A stretch of DNA of 64,000 bases from Clarkia xantiana subsp. parviflora. Taxonomy: Eukaryota; Streptophyta; Magnoliopsida; Myrtales; Onagraceae. Each line of letters opens with the position of its first letter. Within the stretch, counting starts at the first letter, position 1. Where the stretch lies: NCBI GenBank assembly GCA_036873135.1, contig JAPTYO010000002.1, positions 45,871,452 through 45,935,451 on the forward strand, read 5' to 3'. Made by a program: the position numbers and the translations under genes. This document shows, piece after piece, positions 45,351-57,108 of this stretch. The notes beneath the pieces were generated by a model. That model worked only from the letters and a program-made list of their open reading frames with translations, did no database searches and had not been told where the DNA came from.

Positions 45351-45997
45351 TATGGAGTTGTGCTTTAGTATTCTTTTCTCATTGGAGAGCCTTCATTGCT
45401 ATAGTTGCCTTTTGTTTAGGCTATGTTTGTTGGGTTAGGTCCTGATGTTTCGTCTTGCCCGATGTTGTATCCTTCATGCTTTTTAGATGTCTCCTTCATG
45501 AGTTGTGCTTGACGATGTTCAAGTCTGATACGAGCATAGGTCACGCGAGGGCGACATGCAAGACAATAACATTTGTCGGAGGTTGATTTGTGCGGCTTGT
45601 AAGGCAATTCTCTTCTTGATGGGTCGAGTTTATTTTGAGAGCCTTGAACTTTGGATTTCATGTCTTTGCTATCCTTCTTGGTGGTGTTGGGTTCCTTTGA
45701 GATACTTCTCTTGGCTTGTGATATGGATGGTAGGATAACTCGTTACTTTTCATGATAACCTCTTGTGCTTCTGTATATGATCCTTTGGTCATGGACTTCT
45801 CCTTTGTATATGCTTTCCTTTCCTTATCTTTCTTTTGTGTTTTCCTTCACATCATACCTGCTATCCATCAAGAACAAACATTATGTGTTCTTCATACAAC
45901 TTTGCTTTGCAATTATTTTCTCATGGAATCCTTCTTAGTATGGTGCAATGATCTCTTCCGATACCCTTTAAATGGTATATATGGTACTGTTAGACCA

Positions 45998-46589
45998 AAG
46001 ATACGCTCTTGGTGGGCGTCGAATCTGTTCACGAGACCGGCTCTCGGAGGGCACTTAACGTTTCACAGGATAGGCTCCCGCAGGGCACAAGTGTTAGACC
46101 AAAGATACGCTCCTGGTGGGCGTCGAATCTGGTAGTTTGAAATCTACCTCAAGATACGCTCTTGGGGGCGTCGAATCTGGTAGTTTGAAATCTACCTCAA
46201 GATACGCTCTTGGGGGCGTCGAATCTGGTAGTTTGAAATCTACCTCAAGATACGCTCTTGGGGGCGTCGAAGGTCGTAGTTTTTAGAAACCACTCTCAAG
46301 ATAGGCTCTTGGGGGCGTCGAAGTTCGTAGTTTTTGGAAACCACTCTCAAGATACGCTCTTGGGGGCGTCGAAGTTCGTAGTTTTTGGAAACCACTCTCA
46401 TGATACGCTCTTGGGGGCGTCGAAGGTCGTAGTATGAAAACTACTCTCAAGATACGCTCTTGGGGGCGTCGAAGGTCGTAGTATGAAAACTACTCTCAAG
46501 ATACGCTCTTGGGGGCGTCGAAGGTCGTAGTTTGAAAACTACTCTCAAGATACGCTCTTGGGGGCGTCGAATCTGTTCGCGGAGGGCTC
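45998..46589. repeat. 48-bp tandem repeat array, eleven units (Gypsy-2)
   Basis: AAGATACGCTCTTGGGGGCG units with hairpin tails such as GTAGTTTGAAAACTAC. The first unit is expanded by about 50 bases containing two GGCTCCCGGAGGGCAC-like pieces. Gypsy-1 has eight units in a different order of variants. Confidence 0.95.
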
Positions 46590-49491
46590 AGAATATTACT
46601 TTACCTTGTGTCACTCCCCATGTAGGGTGTGTCTTTGATACGCCTTTTAGATCTTTACTTGAGTTTTCTTTTCCTGATATTGCATGTTACCACGCTTTTT
46701 CTTCAATGTGGGAGATCACCTTTCGAGGGCGATGATTGTGTGTTGCCAAATTAGGACGAGTTCGTACAGGGAGTTGAGGATGTTTTCCTCTTATGTGACC
46801 TCTTCTAGGAGAAGTGGTATTGCATGTTCTTGTGATCTTCTGCCTCTAATCTCTTCTTTTACACTTAGGTGGACTACCAAGCACTTATTCGTTTGGTGCC
46901 CCCCAAGTTGCTTGGTGGTCATACCGCCTTTCATATTTGGCCATTGAAGGCCCCTCGTTCATTTTCCTTGTTGGGTACCCCTTATGCTTGGGGCTCCCTT
47001 GTCTGCTTGTTTGAATGTGATGAGTGTCCCTTGTAGGATTTACTCTTTCTCATGCTTGCTTGTTTCAGTCATAGGCATGGTTTGGATAATGCCTTTGTCG
47101 GATGTATCTTTAGAGGTTGGGTGGGGAGCTTTTGCTTTGGGTGGGTGGGGGTGAATTTCATTCTCTTGATAACTAGGATGTGGCAATGTTTGTATCTTAG
47201 GGGTGCTTGTAAATTCTTTCCCCCCCTTCCTTGTGTTTTTTGGAAAAAACGCTTTTGCGGTGATGATAGAGCAGGAGTAACGTATCTTGTAAGGGATTGT
47301 ATTTAGGTTGAAAAGTTTTCTCATAGAATGGTGTCTTGAGTTGTTAATCTCGAAGGAGTGTTTCAGACTAGTCAATCTGATCCATGCTTCTTGCTCGGGC
47401 ATGGGGGAGTCTGACCGGGCTGTGATAATCTTCTTGAAGTGTTGTGGTATTTAGTGTGCTTTGCATTTTCCTTTACATTGGAGTATTCTTCAATGTCTTT
47501 AGGGAGTGTCACATTGGTCATGCTCCTCCCACCTTGAATCATGATTATAGACTTCCTATGAATTAAGACTTGAACCTAAAAATGATGTTTTCCTTTAGGT
47601 TTGCAGGTGATACTCCATGATTTTCCATGAGTTTGCCCACGTATTGGCTATTCCTTGTTGGATAGCTTCATTAGAGGCTACATTTTTATTGCGTACGTAT
47701 ACGTGTTTGAGGTGTGTTGAGCTGACAAGTCCCTCCTTTTTCATTTTGTCATAACCTTCATTCGTCATGTGTTCGGCGTATGGCCTTAAAGGTGGGATAT
47801 TTTTCTAGTGCCCCCTTCATCGAGGTTCTCCTCTTGATGGGATGCCAGAGTCAAATGTCTTATCATTCGCAGACAAGGTGTTTGATCAGGATATGCGTCT
47901 AGTGTGAGGGTCGATCTTGAAACCTTACTCCCCAAGCTTTTGAGCTCTTCTTTCGTTGATCTTGTAGTACTATTACCATGCCCTAAGGCTCTTGATAGGA
48001 GATGTATCTCCTTTTACCTATTCTAGTTGTTGCACTATCTCTTTTGCTAATCTTGCATCTTTAGAGTTTCTCTCTTGGTGCATGACTTCAATGACAGGAT
48101 TTTCTACCGATGTTTGTTCTGTTAGGACTTGTATCCTTGGTTGCCTTCCTTTCTTGTGAGATGGCGAAGGAGTGTTTATGAACACTCAAATGTGTCGTAC
48201 TTGGTAGAGGTATGCGCCTAATCTTTAGGGCGCTGTCTTGAATCTTCGTGTACCTATCTTTGATGAACATGTTATTCATTGCATATATAATACGGAGTCC
48301 AAGGATCTCCGGGTTAGGATCATATTTTGAGAACAGAGACATAGTCATCTATTAGACAACCTCTTTATCTACGGAGTTTATTTTTGCAAGGATAAATGCA
48401 AGGATACTTGTCAGGATATGTGTTCCATCCTTGTTCCTGGTTCATTTGCAGTGCCGTGTCCCTAATGGGTGTGTTGATGTTCTGACCACCTTTACTAGTA
48501 GGGGTCCTTTGGTATTGGGTATGCCTGACTCTTCTCTAGTATCATCAATAGGTTGCCTTTGAAGGTGGGCGTTGTCTATGTGATATGGTTTCCTCCATTT
48601 TTGGAGGGATGTGTTCGCGGCTACCCCCTCTTATGCTAATGGGCGTTTATGGGGAGGGCATGTTGTGACTAGTGCCTCCCTTGCATACCAATGCCAAATG
48701 GGATCCTTTGACGGACTTGGCCCTAGGATGCTTAATGGAAGGTTATAGTAGGGGTAATCCTTTGTGACCTTCATGGTAGTTCCTCTATAGGATATTGGGA
48801 GTGCTCAACTTATTTCTGTAAGTGAGCCTTCCATCTTGTGATCTTTCCCAGAAACTTGACCTTATAGGTGTTCTTTGAGATTGAGGAATCTGTTTCTTGT
48901 GCATCCCTTCATTGGCGATGGCCTCTTATGGATTCTTCTCGTGGTCCACCTGTGTATGTATATACCCCGGAGCCCGAAGGCGTCTGGTATGGTCTTTCTT
49001 GGAAAACATGTTGATATCAAGTATCAAAATCTATCTCTTTTAGGGAGTTGACTTGTTATGCAGTTAAATTAAATAAGAGGATATGGGAAGGATATGGGTG
49101 TGGGGGTGTAGATATCCCCTGCTTCCTTGGTAATGTAACTGTCTTCCTCCATTAGTCTGTGTGTATTTCTTCCCCTTTGAGGAATACAAGGTCGCATCCT
49201 TGCAAGGCGGACTAGGTAGAGGTGTATCCTTCATGTATGCTATGTGTGATCTCACTCTACTACGTTTCTCCATGAGACTTCCCATTGTAGTAGCTATGTA
49301 CTAACATGGTGTGGTACTCTATGAGTCCCCTTTTCAAATCTTTCGACTTCTCCCCTGTCCTAGGGGGATGTGTACCAATGGTTGTCATACACAAGAGGTT
49401 GGGACCTGTCGTGCTGTATCATGGGTAGGTGGTTGCCTTGTTGTGTTGTCGGGGCGATGTCCCTCCCTTTGAGCTTTCCTTGGAATGTCTC
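46590..49491 (-). other. Gypsy-2 internal region without pol
   Basis: It parallels Gypsy-1 32511-35880. The sense-strand frame 48348-48088 (MTMSLFSKYDPNPEILGLRI) is retained. The protease relic is deleted between ATCATCAATAG and GTTGCCTTTGAAGG near 48550. Confidence 0.55.
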
Positions 49492-50254
49492 TTAGTCATG
49501 TCCGTGGTGATACGGACTGTATGTGTACCTTGCTGATGTGGATGTTGGAACTCTTATATCCTTGGTGGTCTGACTTGCATGTCCTCCCTTAGTGGGGTGT
49601 ATGTCGCATCTCTTTGCTGTGTTTGTTATTGCCTTGGAGGCACAAATTGTTGTCTTCCTATCTGGGGGTGACCCTTGCTCTTCTCTCCTTTGTTCTTCTC
49701 GCTGCCCTGTTGGAGGGTGCGAGTAGTGTTTTTCTTCTGGGACTTGTTCTTCCTCATGAACTTCTTCTTTTTCATGATGATGTTGCCTTCTCTGCCTGTT
49801 CCTCAGAGTCTCTCTATAGGCTAGCAACTCATCCAATGCGTTCATCAACCTTGGAGTCACTGTCTGTGCTCCTTGCGAGTATGCGGGCCTTGTGTTGGTT
49901 GTGTGGGCACGATTGTCGTTCCTTTGAGTCGGCATTACATATGGATACCCTTGAGGTTGTGCCTCATAGTAGTACCCATGTGGAGGTGCCGTGTATTGGG
50001 ATGGCACTCCTTGTTGCCCCCTGCCCCTGTGGCCTCCTAGCCAATGGAGTTGAAGCTGTGGAAGCCTCCTAGCCAGCTGGGCGTGAAGGTCCTCCTCCCT
50101 GCTTGTTAGGCTGGGGTGCCTGTGGGGCTACCTGAGGCTCTGGGTGTGCAGGCTGTTTCTCTGGGTTAGGCTGCCTTGCTGGAGGTATAGGCTGTCTTTC
50201 TTGCCTATTGTCCCCAGGTGGGCGATTATCTCTAGACGCTAAGTTGTTCGTCAT
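49492..50254 (-). pseudogene. Gypsy-2 gag, N-terminal and middle part
   Basis: The start MTNNLASRDNRPPGDNRQER at 50254 reaches a TAG at 50069. A second frame from 50007 reads PPHGYYYEAQPQGYPYVMPT and LMNALDELLAYRETLRNRQR and ends at 49492. The latter parallels MMAALEELLAFRESLKNQ in Gypsy-3 gag, which confirms the identity. Low-complexity Pro/Gln/Glu/His stretches are typical of this gag N terminus. No capsid-core (retrotrans_gag) motif remains readable downstream. Confidence 0.7.
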
Positions 50255-50290
50255 CGCTCTCGTGATTGCGAGGCTTTCTATTCGAAACCC

Positions 50291-50305
50291 ACGGACGGCG
50301 CCAAG
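50291..50305 (-). other. Gypsy-2 primer-binding site
   Basis: CTTGGCGCCGTCCGT on the minus strand follows the 5' LTR end. Confidence 0.75.
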
Positions 50306-51329
50306 TGTTAGGTTCTAAGTTTCAGGTCAACGGGTGGTCGACCTAAACCTTACTCCTCACTGGTGAAACTACGGGTTCGGTGCTCCTAAGTCCTGTCGTT
50401 CTGATTCGTGTTCTTCTGTCCTTAGTCTCCTCTTCTCCACGTGCCCTGCAAGAGGGGCAATATCAAGCACGGAGGGGGGGGGGGGTGGTGCTTGATGTAC
50501 CCTCTCCGATGCTTAAGTCAATACGTTTCTTAGAGAGATAAAACTTAGAGAGATGTCAGAGCTAAATTGTATGCTTAGCCAAGATGTTCAAATGAATGGT
50601 GGAGGAGTGGTATTTATAGGCAATGGTGTCATTAAGGTGACTTAATGACGTCGTTAACCTTTAAACACACTTAGTTAACATGTAATTGCGCGATTAGAAC
50701 TTTAAAGCATGGAGAGGTGTGTAAAATATTCTAAGTGCGTGAGTCGGGAAACGGTGCCGACGCCCTTGGGGCGAATGAAAAATCTGATCCCTAAGGGCAG
50801 GGACCGGGCGTCGGAACCTTCGGGGTCGGATCGAGGATCCGACCCCGAGGACTTGGGGTCGGGTGAATGGGCCCGGTCAAACTTACGTTTGACCGGGTGG
50901 GAGAGGTCTCCCAGTCAAACCAAGTTTGACTGGGAGCCCCCCTCCCTTTCCTCTTCCACCCGATCTCTCAATAGAGAGATCGGGTGGGAGGACCCGATCT
51001 CTCAGCTGAGAGATTGGGTCGGAGCTCCCGATCTCTCAGCTGAGAGATCGGGAGGGGGCCACCTCCCAATCTCTCTTCCGAGAGTTTGGGAGGAGCCATC
51101 TCACAGTCAAACTTTGGTTTGACTGGGAGGCCCCTCCCCCGGTCAAACAAAGGTTTGACCGGGTCAGAAAATCGGGGTGTTCGGGCAGGCGCGTTCTTTT
51201 CTGGTTCGGACCGTTTCTTTTTGTGGGTAACATGCTTGGGCCAAAAGTTTCGATTTATAATCATTAACGGGGTGATAAAAATAAAACGACTCGGAAGCCA
51301 ACGGGTTCAAATTGGGCGTATATCCATCA
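50306..51329 (-). repeat. Gypsy-2 5' LTR with three hairpin units
   Basis: 1024 bp. It has TATAAATA on the minus strand at 50611-50618. It is nearly identical to the other LTR except for the hairpin array at 50959-51052. Confidence 0.92.
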
Positions 51330-51334
51330 CTATA

Positions 51335-51720
51335 TATATGGGGAGTTAGGGGTTTTATTAGGGTGAATCAAAATTCCCTTTAAGTGGTGTTTTGAGAGAA
51401 AACCCTTCCCCAAGAACACAATACTTCGGCCGAACCATTACCTCACCAAGGGTGTGCCAATTTTCCTTCGAGCAAACACTCTTGAGATCTGTCCATTGCC
51501 AAGAATCGATCAGAGGCTTTGCTATGAAGAATATACCACGTAGGGCTTCCTTCACAAGAACCCCTACGGGTGCCGACCAGAGGATCGTGAACACCCTCAT
51601 GCAAAGATCTTGGGACTAGGACAACTGTAAAGGTATGTGCGAATCTTCCGCTGCGTAATTTTGATTACTAGTATGTACCATGATTTAGTTTCTGTAGTGA
51701 TTACTCCCCGTAATCTAACA
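51335..51720 (+). repeat. Copia-3 5' LTR, downstream part
   Basis: It continues the LTR after Gypsy-2 (TATATGGGGAGTTAGGGG) and ends TAATCTAACA. Text such as ATACTTCGGCCGAACC parallels the Copia-1 LTR. Confidence 0.8.
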
Positions 51721-51721
51721 G

Positions 51722-51735
51722 CGGTATCAAAGCCC
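51722..51735 (+). other. Copia-3 primer-binding site
   Basis: CGGTATCAAAGCCC, a slightly decayed form of the initiator-methionine-type site, directly follows the LTR. Confidence 0.7.
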
Positions 51736-52315
51736 GTGTTAGGAGTTCATGATTTTGATAAGTTGGTGTTCTTGAAAATTTAAACTTTGGACCGAAATTT
51801 TAAAAAGGAATTTTAAAAATTTTCGAATTTTTATGGTTAAGGAGGTCCAAAATTTTCATGATGTTCTTAGGAAATTTTATGTTCATGATCTTCAAGAAAA
51901 AATGTGATATTTATCAAAATCAAACATTGGATTGTAGGTCTTACTAAAATTTGATCTTAAAATTTGACCACTTGTTACCAATTATGTGTTTGTGCCGAAA
52001 ATTCTAGTAAATTTACAAGGTAAATTTTTTATTTTCTTGGTCTCCAACTAATAAAAATTTCGGCCAAACATGTCAATAATATTGTTTACCATATTTTAAT
52101 TTTTTTATTCTAGGTAACAATATATCTATAATTGGGAATATTATGATAGATTCACATTAATATATAGAAATATATATAACTATCAATATATTTAAATATT
52201 TAAATAGGTTGAAGATATTATTGATAGATTTTAGTTACCTAAAAGATTGAGAAAATATATTGTTTCCCTATTTAAGACATTGACAGTAAATAATATATAT
52301 ATATGCCGATTTTTA

Positions 52316-52351
<36 letters not shown>

Positions 52352-53825
52352 ATTGATTTAATCTTAAAGATAGAATCATAGCAATAAATATATATATATA
52401 TATATATATGTTTATAATAAGTCCGAAATATATATATAATATTGGAAATTATTTTATATAGTTAATGTTACTTGGTGGCTAAGTTAAATATTTTTGGACT
52501 TTAAAACCTTATTTGGGCCACAAGTAAACATTTCGGCCCAACCTTTTATGTTTTAGTTATTGGGCCGGTCCAATATGTAAAACCGTGACGAATTAAAATC
52601 GAACCAAATTTTCTCAATCGATTCGACCTAGCCGGGTCGGGTCGGACCGAGGTAACTAAGTGGATCCAACCGAACCAGTTTTGTTTGTAGAACCGAACCG
52701 AACCCTATTTTTATTGGACTGGTTCGGACCGAACCATATTTTTAAATTAAAACCGGACCGAATCAGATTTTTACAAGACCGAACCGGATTTTCTGGACCG
52801 GACCCGAACCGGATTTTCTGGATCGAACCGAACCGGACCAAATCAGACTGAAATTGACTGAACCGAACCGTATTTTCAAAACCGAATTCAAGTCAATTAA
52901 AATAGGGAGGTCAAGTTTTAAAATCTAAATGTTTTGAACCTTAATAGGCCTACACAGTACTCAAGGGTTGATGGATCTCGGAGATACATGTTTTTTGGAC
53001 TTTTGGACTGGTATAATTAGTGGGCTGAATTACAATTGTTTATTATTCAATATGTATTTATGCATGATTAGAAATGCTGTCTTGACTGAGGCAAGCTAGC
53101 TGGATATTAGCATGTTGTGGGTTGAACCCTGGTTAAATATATGGAATGCGCACTAGGATAGACATGCGGTGATGGTTGAAAATGCTTAGGATTCATGTCT
53201 AGAATGTTGTGTGATTGAATATGAGCATGAATTGCAAATCAGCCCCTAATGTTTAAAATTATTTTAAAATCGAAAATCAGTCGCCAAATGTGTATGATGG
53301 ATGTGAATGTTACATGTTTGACACGTATGCTAGAATGTTGAGGATGTAGTTGCATTTGATAATTTACTTGGAAGTAGAATTATGTATGCAAGCATGAGTT
53401 CCTTGGAACATTAGACGCATGACGCGTAAGCATGAGTATGCTTTATGTGATGAATGTTGCTGGCATATGATAATTTACGTGGATAGTAGAATTATATATG
53501 CATGAGTGAATTCATCGGAATATTTTTCCAAAATAAAAGGGCATTGGGAAAGCCAAGATCGGGTATGCTTATTTTAAAATTCTCGTTCCGGTAATTTGCG
53601 ATTAAAACCGTTTTAAAAGTCTGTTCTATTGGATAGAAGACGATGATAATGTGAACTTTTTCACAGCCATCTTCCATTGGTTTACTGGTGGTTGGTTGGT
53701 TTCAGATGAGTGAGGAATCATTATTTGTTGGATTCCATCTTAATAGATATTTAATGTATGCAACTCTTTCTCAAATTGTTATTGTCTCCCTGATTTTTGC
53801 ATAATCATCGATGTGTTAGTATGAA
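51736..53825 (+). other. Copia-3 leader
   Basis: Non-coding. It contains the family's AACCGAACC/GGACCG zone at about 52570-52880 and the AAGCCAAGATCGGGTATGC landmark near 53551. TA microsatellites lie at about 52316-52346 and 52389-52410. Confidence 0.7.
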
Positions 53826-55985
53826 ATGGTTGAATTAGTGCGATTCGATATTCCTCGCAATCTTGATGGTTCGAATCATGATGAATAAAAGGAGTACGTG
53901 TTGAACACTCTACAACGATTTTGAAAATTAGAGAGGAAAACTACAAATGAATATAGTAGTGTGTATGATTTTGACAATGAGAGACGAATGTAATAATTTG
54001 TTTCACCAAGCATGAGAGTAGGTTCTTTGATGATCTGAACGCATATGTGGCGATACATTCAAGTAAAAGGGGGTTGAAGAAGACTTCAATTACAACCAGA
54101 CAATGTTGCAACTTAGTATCCCTTTGCATCTGCCTCGGTGGAAGAAAGGATGCAAAAGCTAAACGTTTCGGTTAACCGTAATGGTATTCTCTCTTTTCAT
54201 GGACGTTGGCGTAAAATCCGCATCAGATCTTCAGAACGAAAGGTCAACATGGAAAATATGTATATGGTTGTCTGATATTGATAGGACTCAATGAACTTGA
54301 GCCTAATCAAGTACAGTAATCACAACAGTAAAAGGGAAACCATCTCTGCTCACCATACTGGGTTCGAAAGAAGTCAACCATGATCCGCATATTATAGAGA
54401 GAACTGGACCATAAAGATCTTATACGATAATTCGGTGGGTTAAACCATGTTGATAAAGTGCGTCTCAAGTACGCCTTCTCGGTCATGTGTATGAAGCGTT
54501 AAAATGTTTTATACAGATACATATCATTTGACGTGATTCACTCGTGAATTTACTCAGATGTGATGTTCAACATGGCTTAAAGTTCTCGACTATCTATGTG
54601 ACAATCATGAATCAAATACGCGATCTTCAGATCAAGAACCCTACCATTTTCATTTATCGTTCGTTTGAGTTGCTAAAATCTTGGTTATTTCGAGATTCGG
54701 ATTTATTGAATAAAGTAGTTTCCGTTTGATTCGAAATGTTATCTACTTGTCAGAATTAATTGACCCAGTTAAACAGGATCGATCCGAAACGAAATTTTGG
54801 CCATGTAAAAGTGGTATAATAAAACGAAATGATTCACGTACTCCGTCATCTCAGTCGGGACAACTGAACTGAACATACACATCGATTGCGTAGCTATATT
54901 GAAAGATTTAGTATTTCATAATTATTAAGTACTCCATTGAATGAAATAATCTGTAATGATGATCATGTGCGAAACCGATTGGATTAAATTAAATTAAATT
55001 CAGAAATGAAACGATTTAACCAAGGGTCAAAACTTCGGTAAATAGCGCTACGCGCGTGTGGACCTCTTAAGACGGAACACATCGTTTCAAAATACGAATT
55101 TAATGATGAAGTGTATGAATGATGATGTGCTGAATTTTCGTTTGCATTCCCTTGGAAACAATTTATTGATACCATTTACATCGGTAAGAAGTAGGCTTCG
55201 AAAGCTACCGCGACCTTGTAAAAGTATCAACTGACGCATAAGGTGAAAACCCAAGATGCTCAGTTCGGAGATGGGATAAAATCTCTAAGATAAGTTTGCA
55301 AACGAAGAAGGATGAAGTCGGTTAAACGATTTTCCTTCCAAACGCCTTGAACGATAAGTCAGGCTAGGCATTCAAATCAATTAAAACACACTTCAAGAAG
55401 CACAGTTCAAGAACATAATGTTAGAGTCACTCTATCAGGTGTTCCCTAAGGGATGAAAAAGACAACTCACATGTATGTAAATTGTGTTCTAATAAAATCG
55501 GAAAGTCACGTCGCCATAAAAGCTAAAGAATGATAATGAGTTAAATCATATCATCTTGCAACATTAAATTGCGCACTAAACATGCATCTAGGACAAGAGC
55601 ATGATAACTACTCTTAGAAAATGCCTATTTTAAGATTTTGAAAATGGTTCCGTGACCGAACATGAGACATTACATCTCTTGAGGGTGAATATTCCAAATT
55701 CACGGACAGTTTAAATCTAAGTAGTCATGATCATAACGGAGCAGGATATCACTGACAATCAGATCCCACTTGATTCGAGTGGGAGAATTTGAACCGGCAA
55801 CTCAAGTGAATCACATGGTAAATGATAATGGAAAAATTTTCATAGTAAATCCAGTAGGAGTAATAAACCCTACCACAGGAGATCACTGTTCTCGTAGAGA
55901 CGAATCAAGTTGAACCTGATTGTCATATTGCCGGACCAGGAAAACCACAACTGCCTCTACTACCCATTGTTTCCAGTGGGAGTGC
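53826..55985 (+). pseudogene. Copia-3 gag-pol remnant
   Basis: The ATG at 53826 gives MVELVRFDIPRNLDGSNHDE, then TAA at the same codon where Copia-1 has TGA. Later text follows Copia-1 gag and integrase only in patches. The integrase/RT linker VNHMVNDNGKIFIVNP can still be read near 55810, just before Gypsy-3 interrupts it. No frame is functional. Confidence 0.7.
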
Positions 55986-56724
55986 TGATGGATATATGTC
56001 CAATTCGGATTCGTATTTATATTTTGGGCCTCGTAAACACGTCAAAAATCACATTACGGTTTAGAAAACGTCTCCTACGGGTCAAAAAGGTCCGGAAGCG
56101 CGGTACACGCGTCCGGATTGCTCTATGGGTATTACGCGTACCCCCCGATTACCGTTACACGTAGAGAAGTCGAGTTCGCGCATTGCCAATATTGATGACA
56201 ATTACCGCTTTCCTTTGAACAGTCATCAAATCGCTTCAAAACCGGGTCCGGTCCCAAGGTAGCCTATAAATAGGAGTCCTTGGCCACCCATTTTCACACA
56301 TTCTCTCATTTGCCCAACTTTGGCATTTTTAGCTCTGACTTCTCTCTAGAAATATTTTCTCTCTCTAGAGTTATCTTTCTCCCTTTAGCCCAATCGTGAC
56401 TTAAGCATCGGAGAGGGCTCCACTAGCACCACCCCCCCTCTCCGTGCTAGTATTGGCCCATTGTGCAGGAACGGGCCCCGCAACTAAGGTGTGGAAGAAA
56501 ATAGGAGTAAGATGTACCCTGAAGCTAAGACTTGTGCCCAGACAGCCGTTTCCTGAGACACAGACTTTTCTGAGACACAGCGTTAAACCGAACACTGTCA
56601 TAGGCATTAGGCGAATACCTCTTCCAGGCGAAGGGTGTCAGCCCAAAAACACGAACAACCCAATCAGACAAACGCGTCCATCTGACCCATTTCAACCAGG
56701 ACGCAACAAGTGCTACACGCGACA
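55986..56724 (+). repeat. Gypsy-3 5' LTR
   Basis: 739 bp from TGATGGATATATG to CTACACGCGACA. Like the other two it has TATAAATA (56265-56272), an AAGCATCGGAGAGGG motif and a C-rich run near 56431. Confidence 0.85.
56265..56272 (+). promoter_or_regulatory. TATA box in Gypsy-3 5' LTR
   Basis: TATAAATA within GCCTATAAATAGGAG. A transcription start about 30 bases downstream would fit. Confidence 0.65.
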
Positions 56725-56742
56725 TTAGGCGCCGTCTCCGTG
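56725..56742 (+). other. Gypsy-3 primer-binding site
   Basis: TTAGGCGCCGTCTCCGTG follows the LTR directly. The GGCGCCGTC core is shared with Gypsy-1 and Gypsy-2. Confidence 0.75.
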
Positions 56743-56773
56743 ATTCGAACAAAAGCTATCATACCGCAAAGAC

Positions 56774-56932
56774 ATGACGAGTGATCGCAACCCTCCCGAA
56801 GAGGTTAACGCGAGAAATGCAAGGAAAAGGCCTGGACGTCCTAAGAAGTCTCCGGCAAGCAAAAGAGCAGGAGGTCAAATCCAGCTGGAAGCCAGCCGGG
56901 ACCTTCCCACATACCGAGAGCTACTTCCGTAG
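56774..56932 (+). pseudogene. Gypsy-3 gag start, cut by a stop
   Basis: The ATG at 56774 reads MTSDRNPPEEVNARNARKRP and a basic PGRPKKSPASKR stretch until TAG at 56932. It corresponds to the gag starts of Gypsy-1/2. The frame between 56933 and 57108 is broken before gag resumes. Confidence 0.6.
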
Positions 56933-57108
56933 CTTCATCTATGCCAACCGAGGATGTGCCCGACGCACAGCACAACCACCAAGAACCAAATGACGAGCAT
57001 CGTTCACCCCCGCCAGAGATGCATGATGATGATGAATTTTAGAAAGAAATGCCGCAAGGCGAACAACAAGGAACGGGAGAAAACCCGATGCCTTAGGTTA
57101 CTCCAGCA

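Larger units (their letters stand above)
41756..51329 (-). mobile_element. Gypsy-2, non-autonomous LTR retrotransposon
   Basis: LTRs at 41756-42907 and 50306-51329, target duplication CTATA at 41751-41755 and 51330-51334, and the same orientation and plan as Gypsy-1. The interior is close to Gypsy-1 throughout. It differs in repeat copy numbers, lacks about 300 bp including the protease relic (junction near 48550), and lacks about 190 bp near 46730. No pol domains. It is inserted in the Copia-3 LTR. Confidence 0.92.
41005..55985 (+). mobile_element. Copia-3, interrupted by hAT, Gypsy-2 and Gypsy-3
   Basis: Its 5' LTR starts TGTAAGCATATGGTGATGGG, which aligns with TGTTGGCATTTAGTG of Copia-1. 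It is broken by an hAT element after 11 bases and by Gypsy-2 at 41756, and ends at 51720 before a primer-binding site. Leader, gag and pol remnants follow until Gypsy-3 inserts at 55986. The remainder and the 3' LTR must lie beyond the window. It sits inside the Copia-2 leader. Confidence 0.85.
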
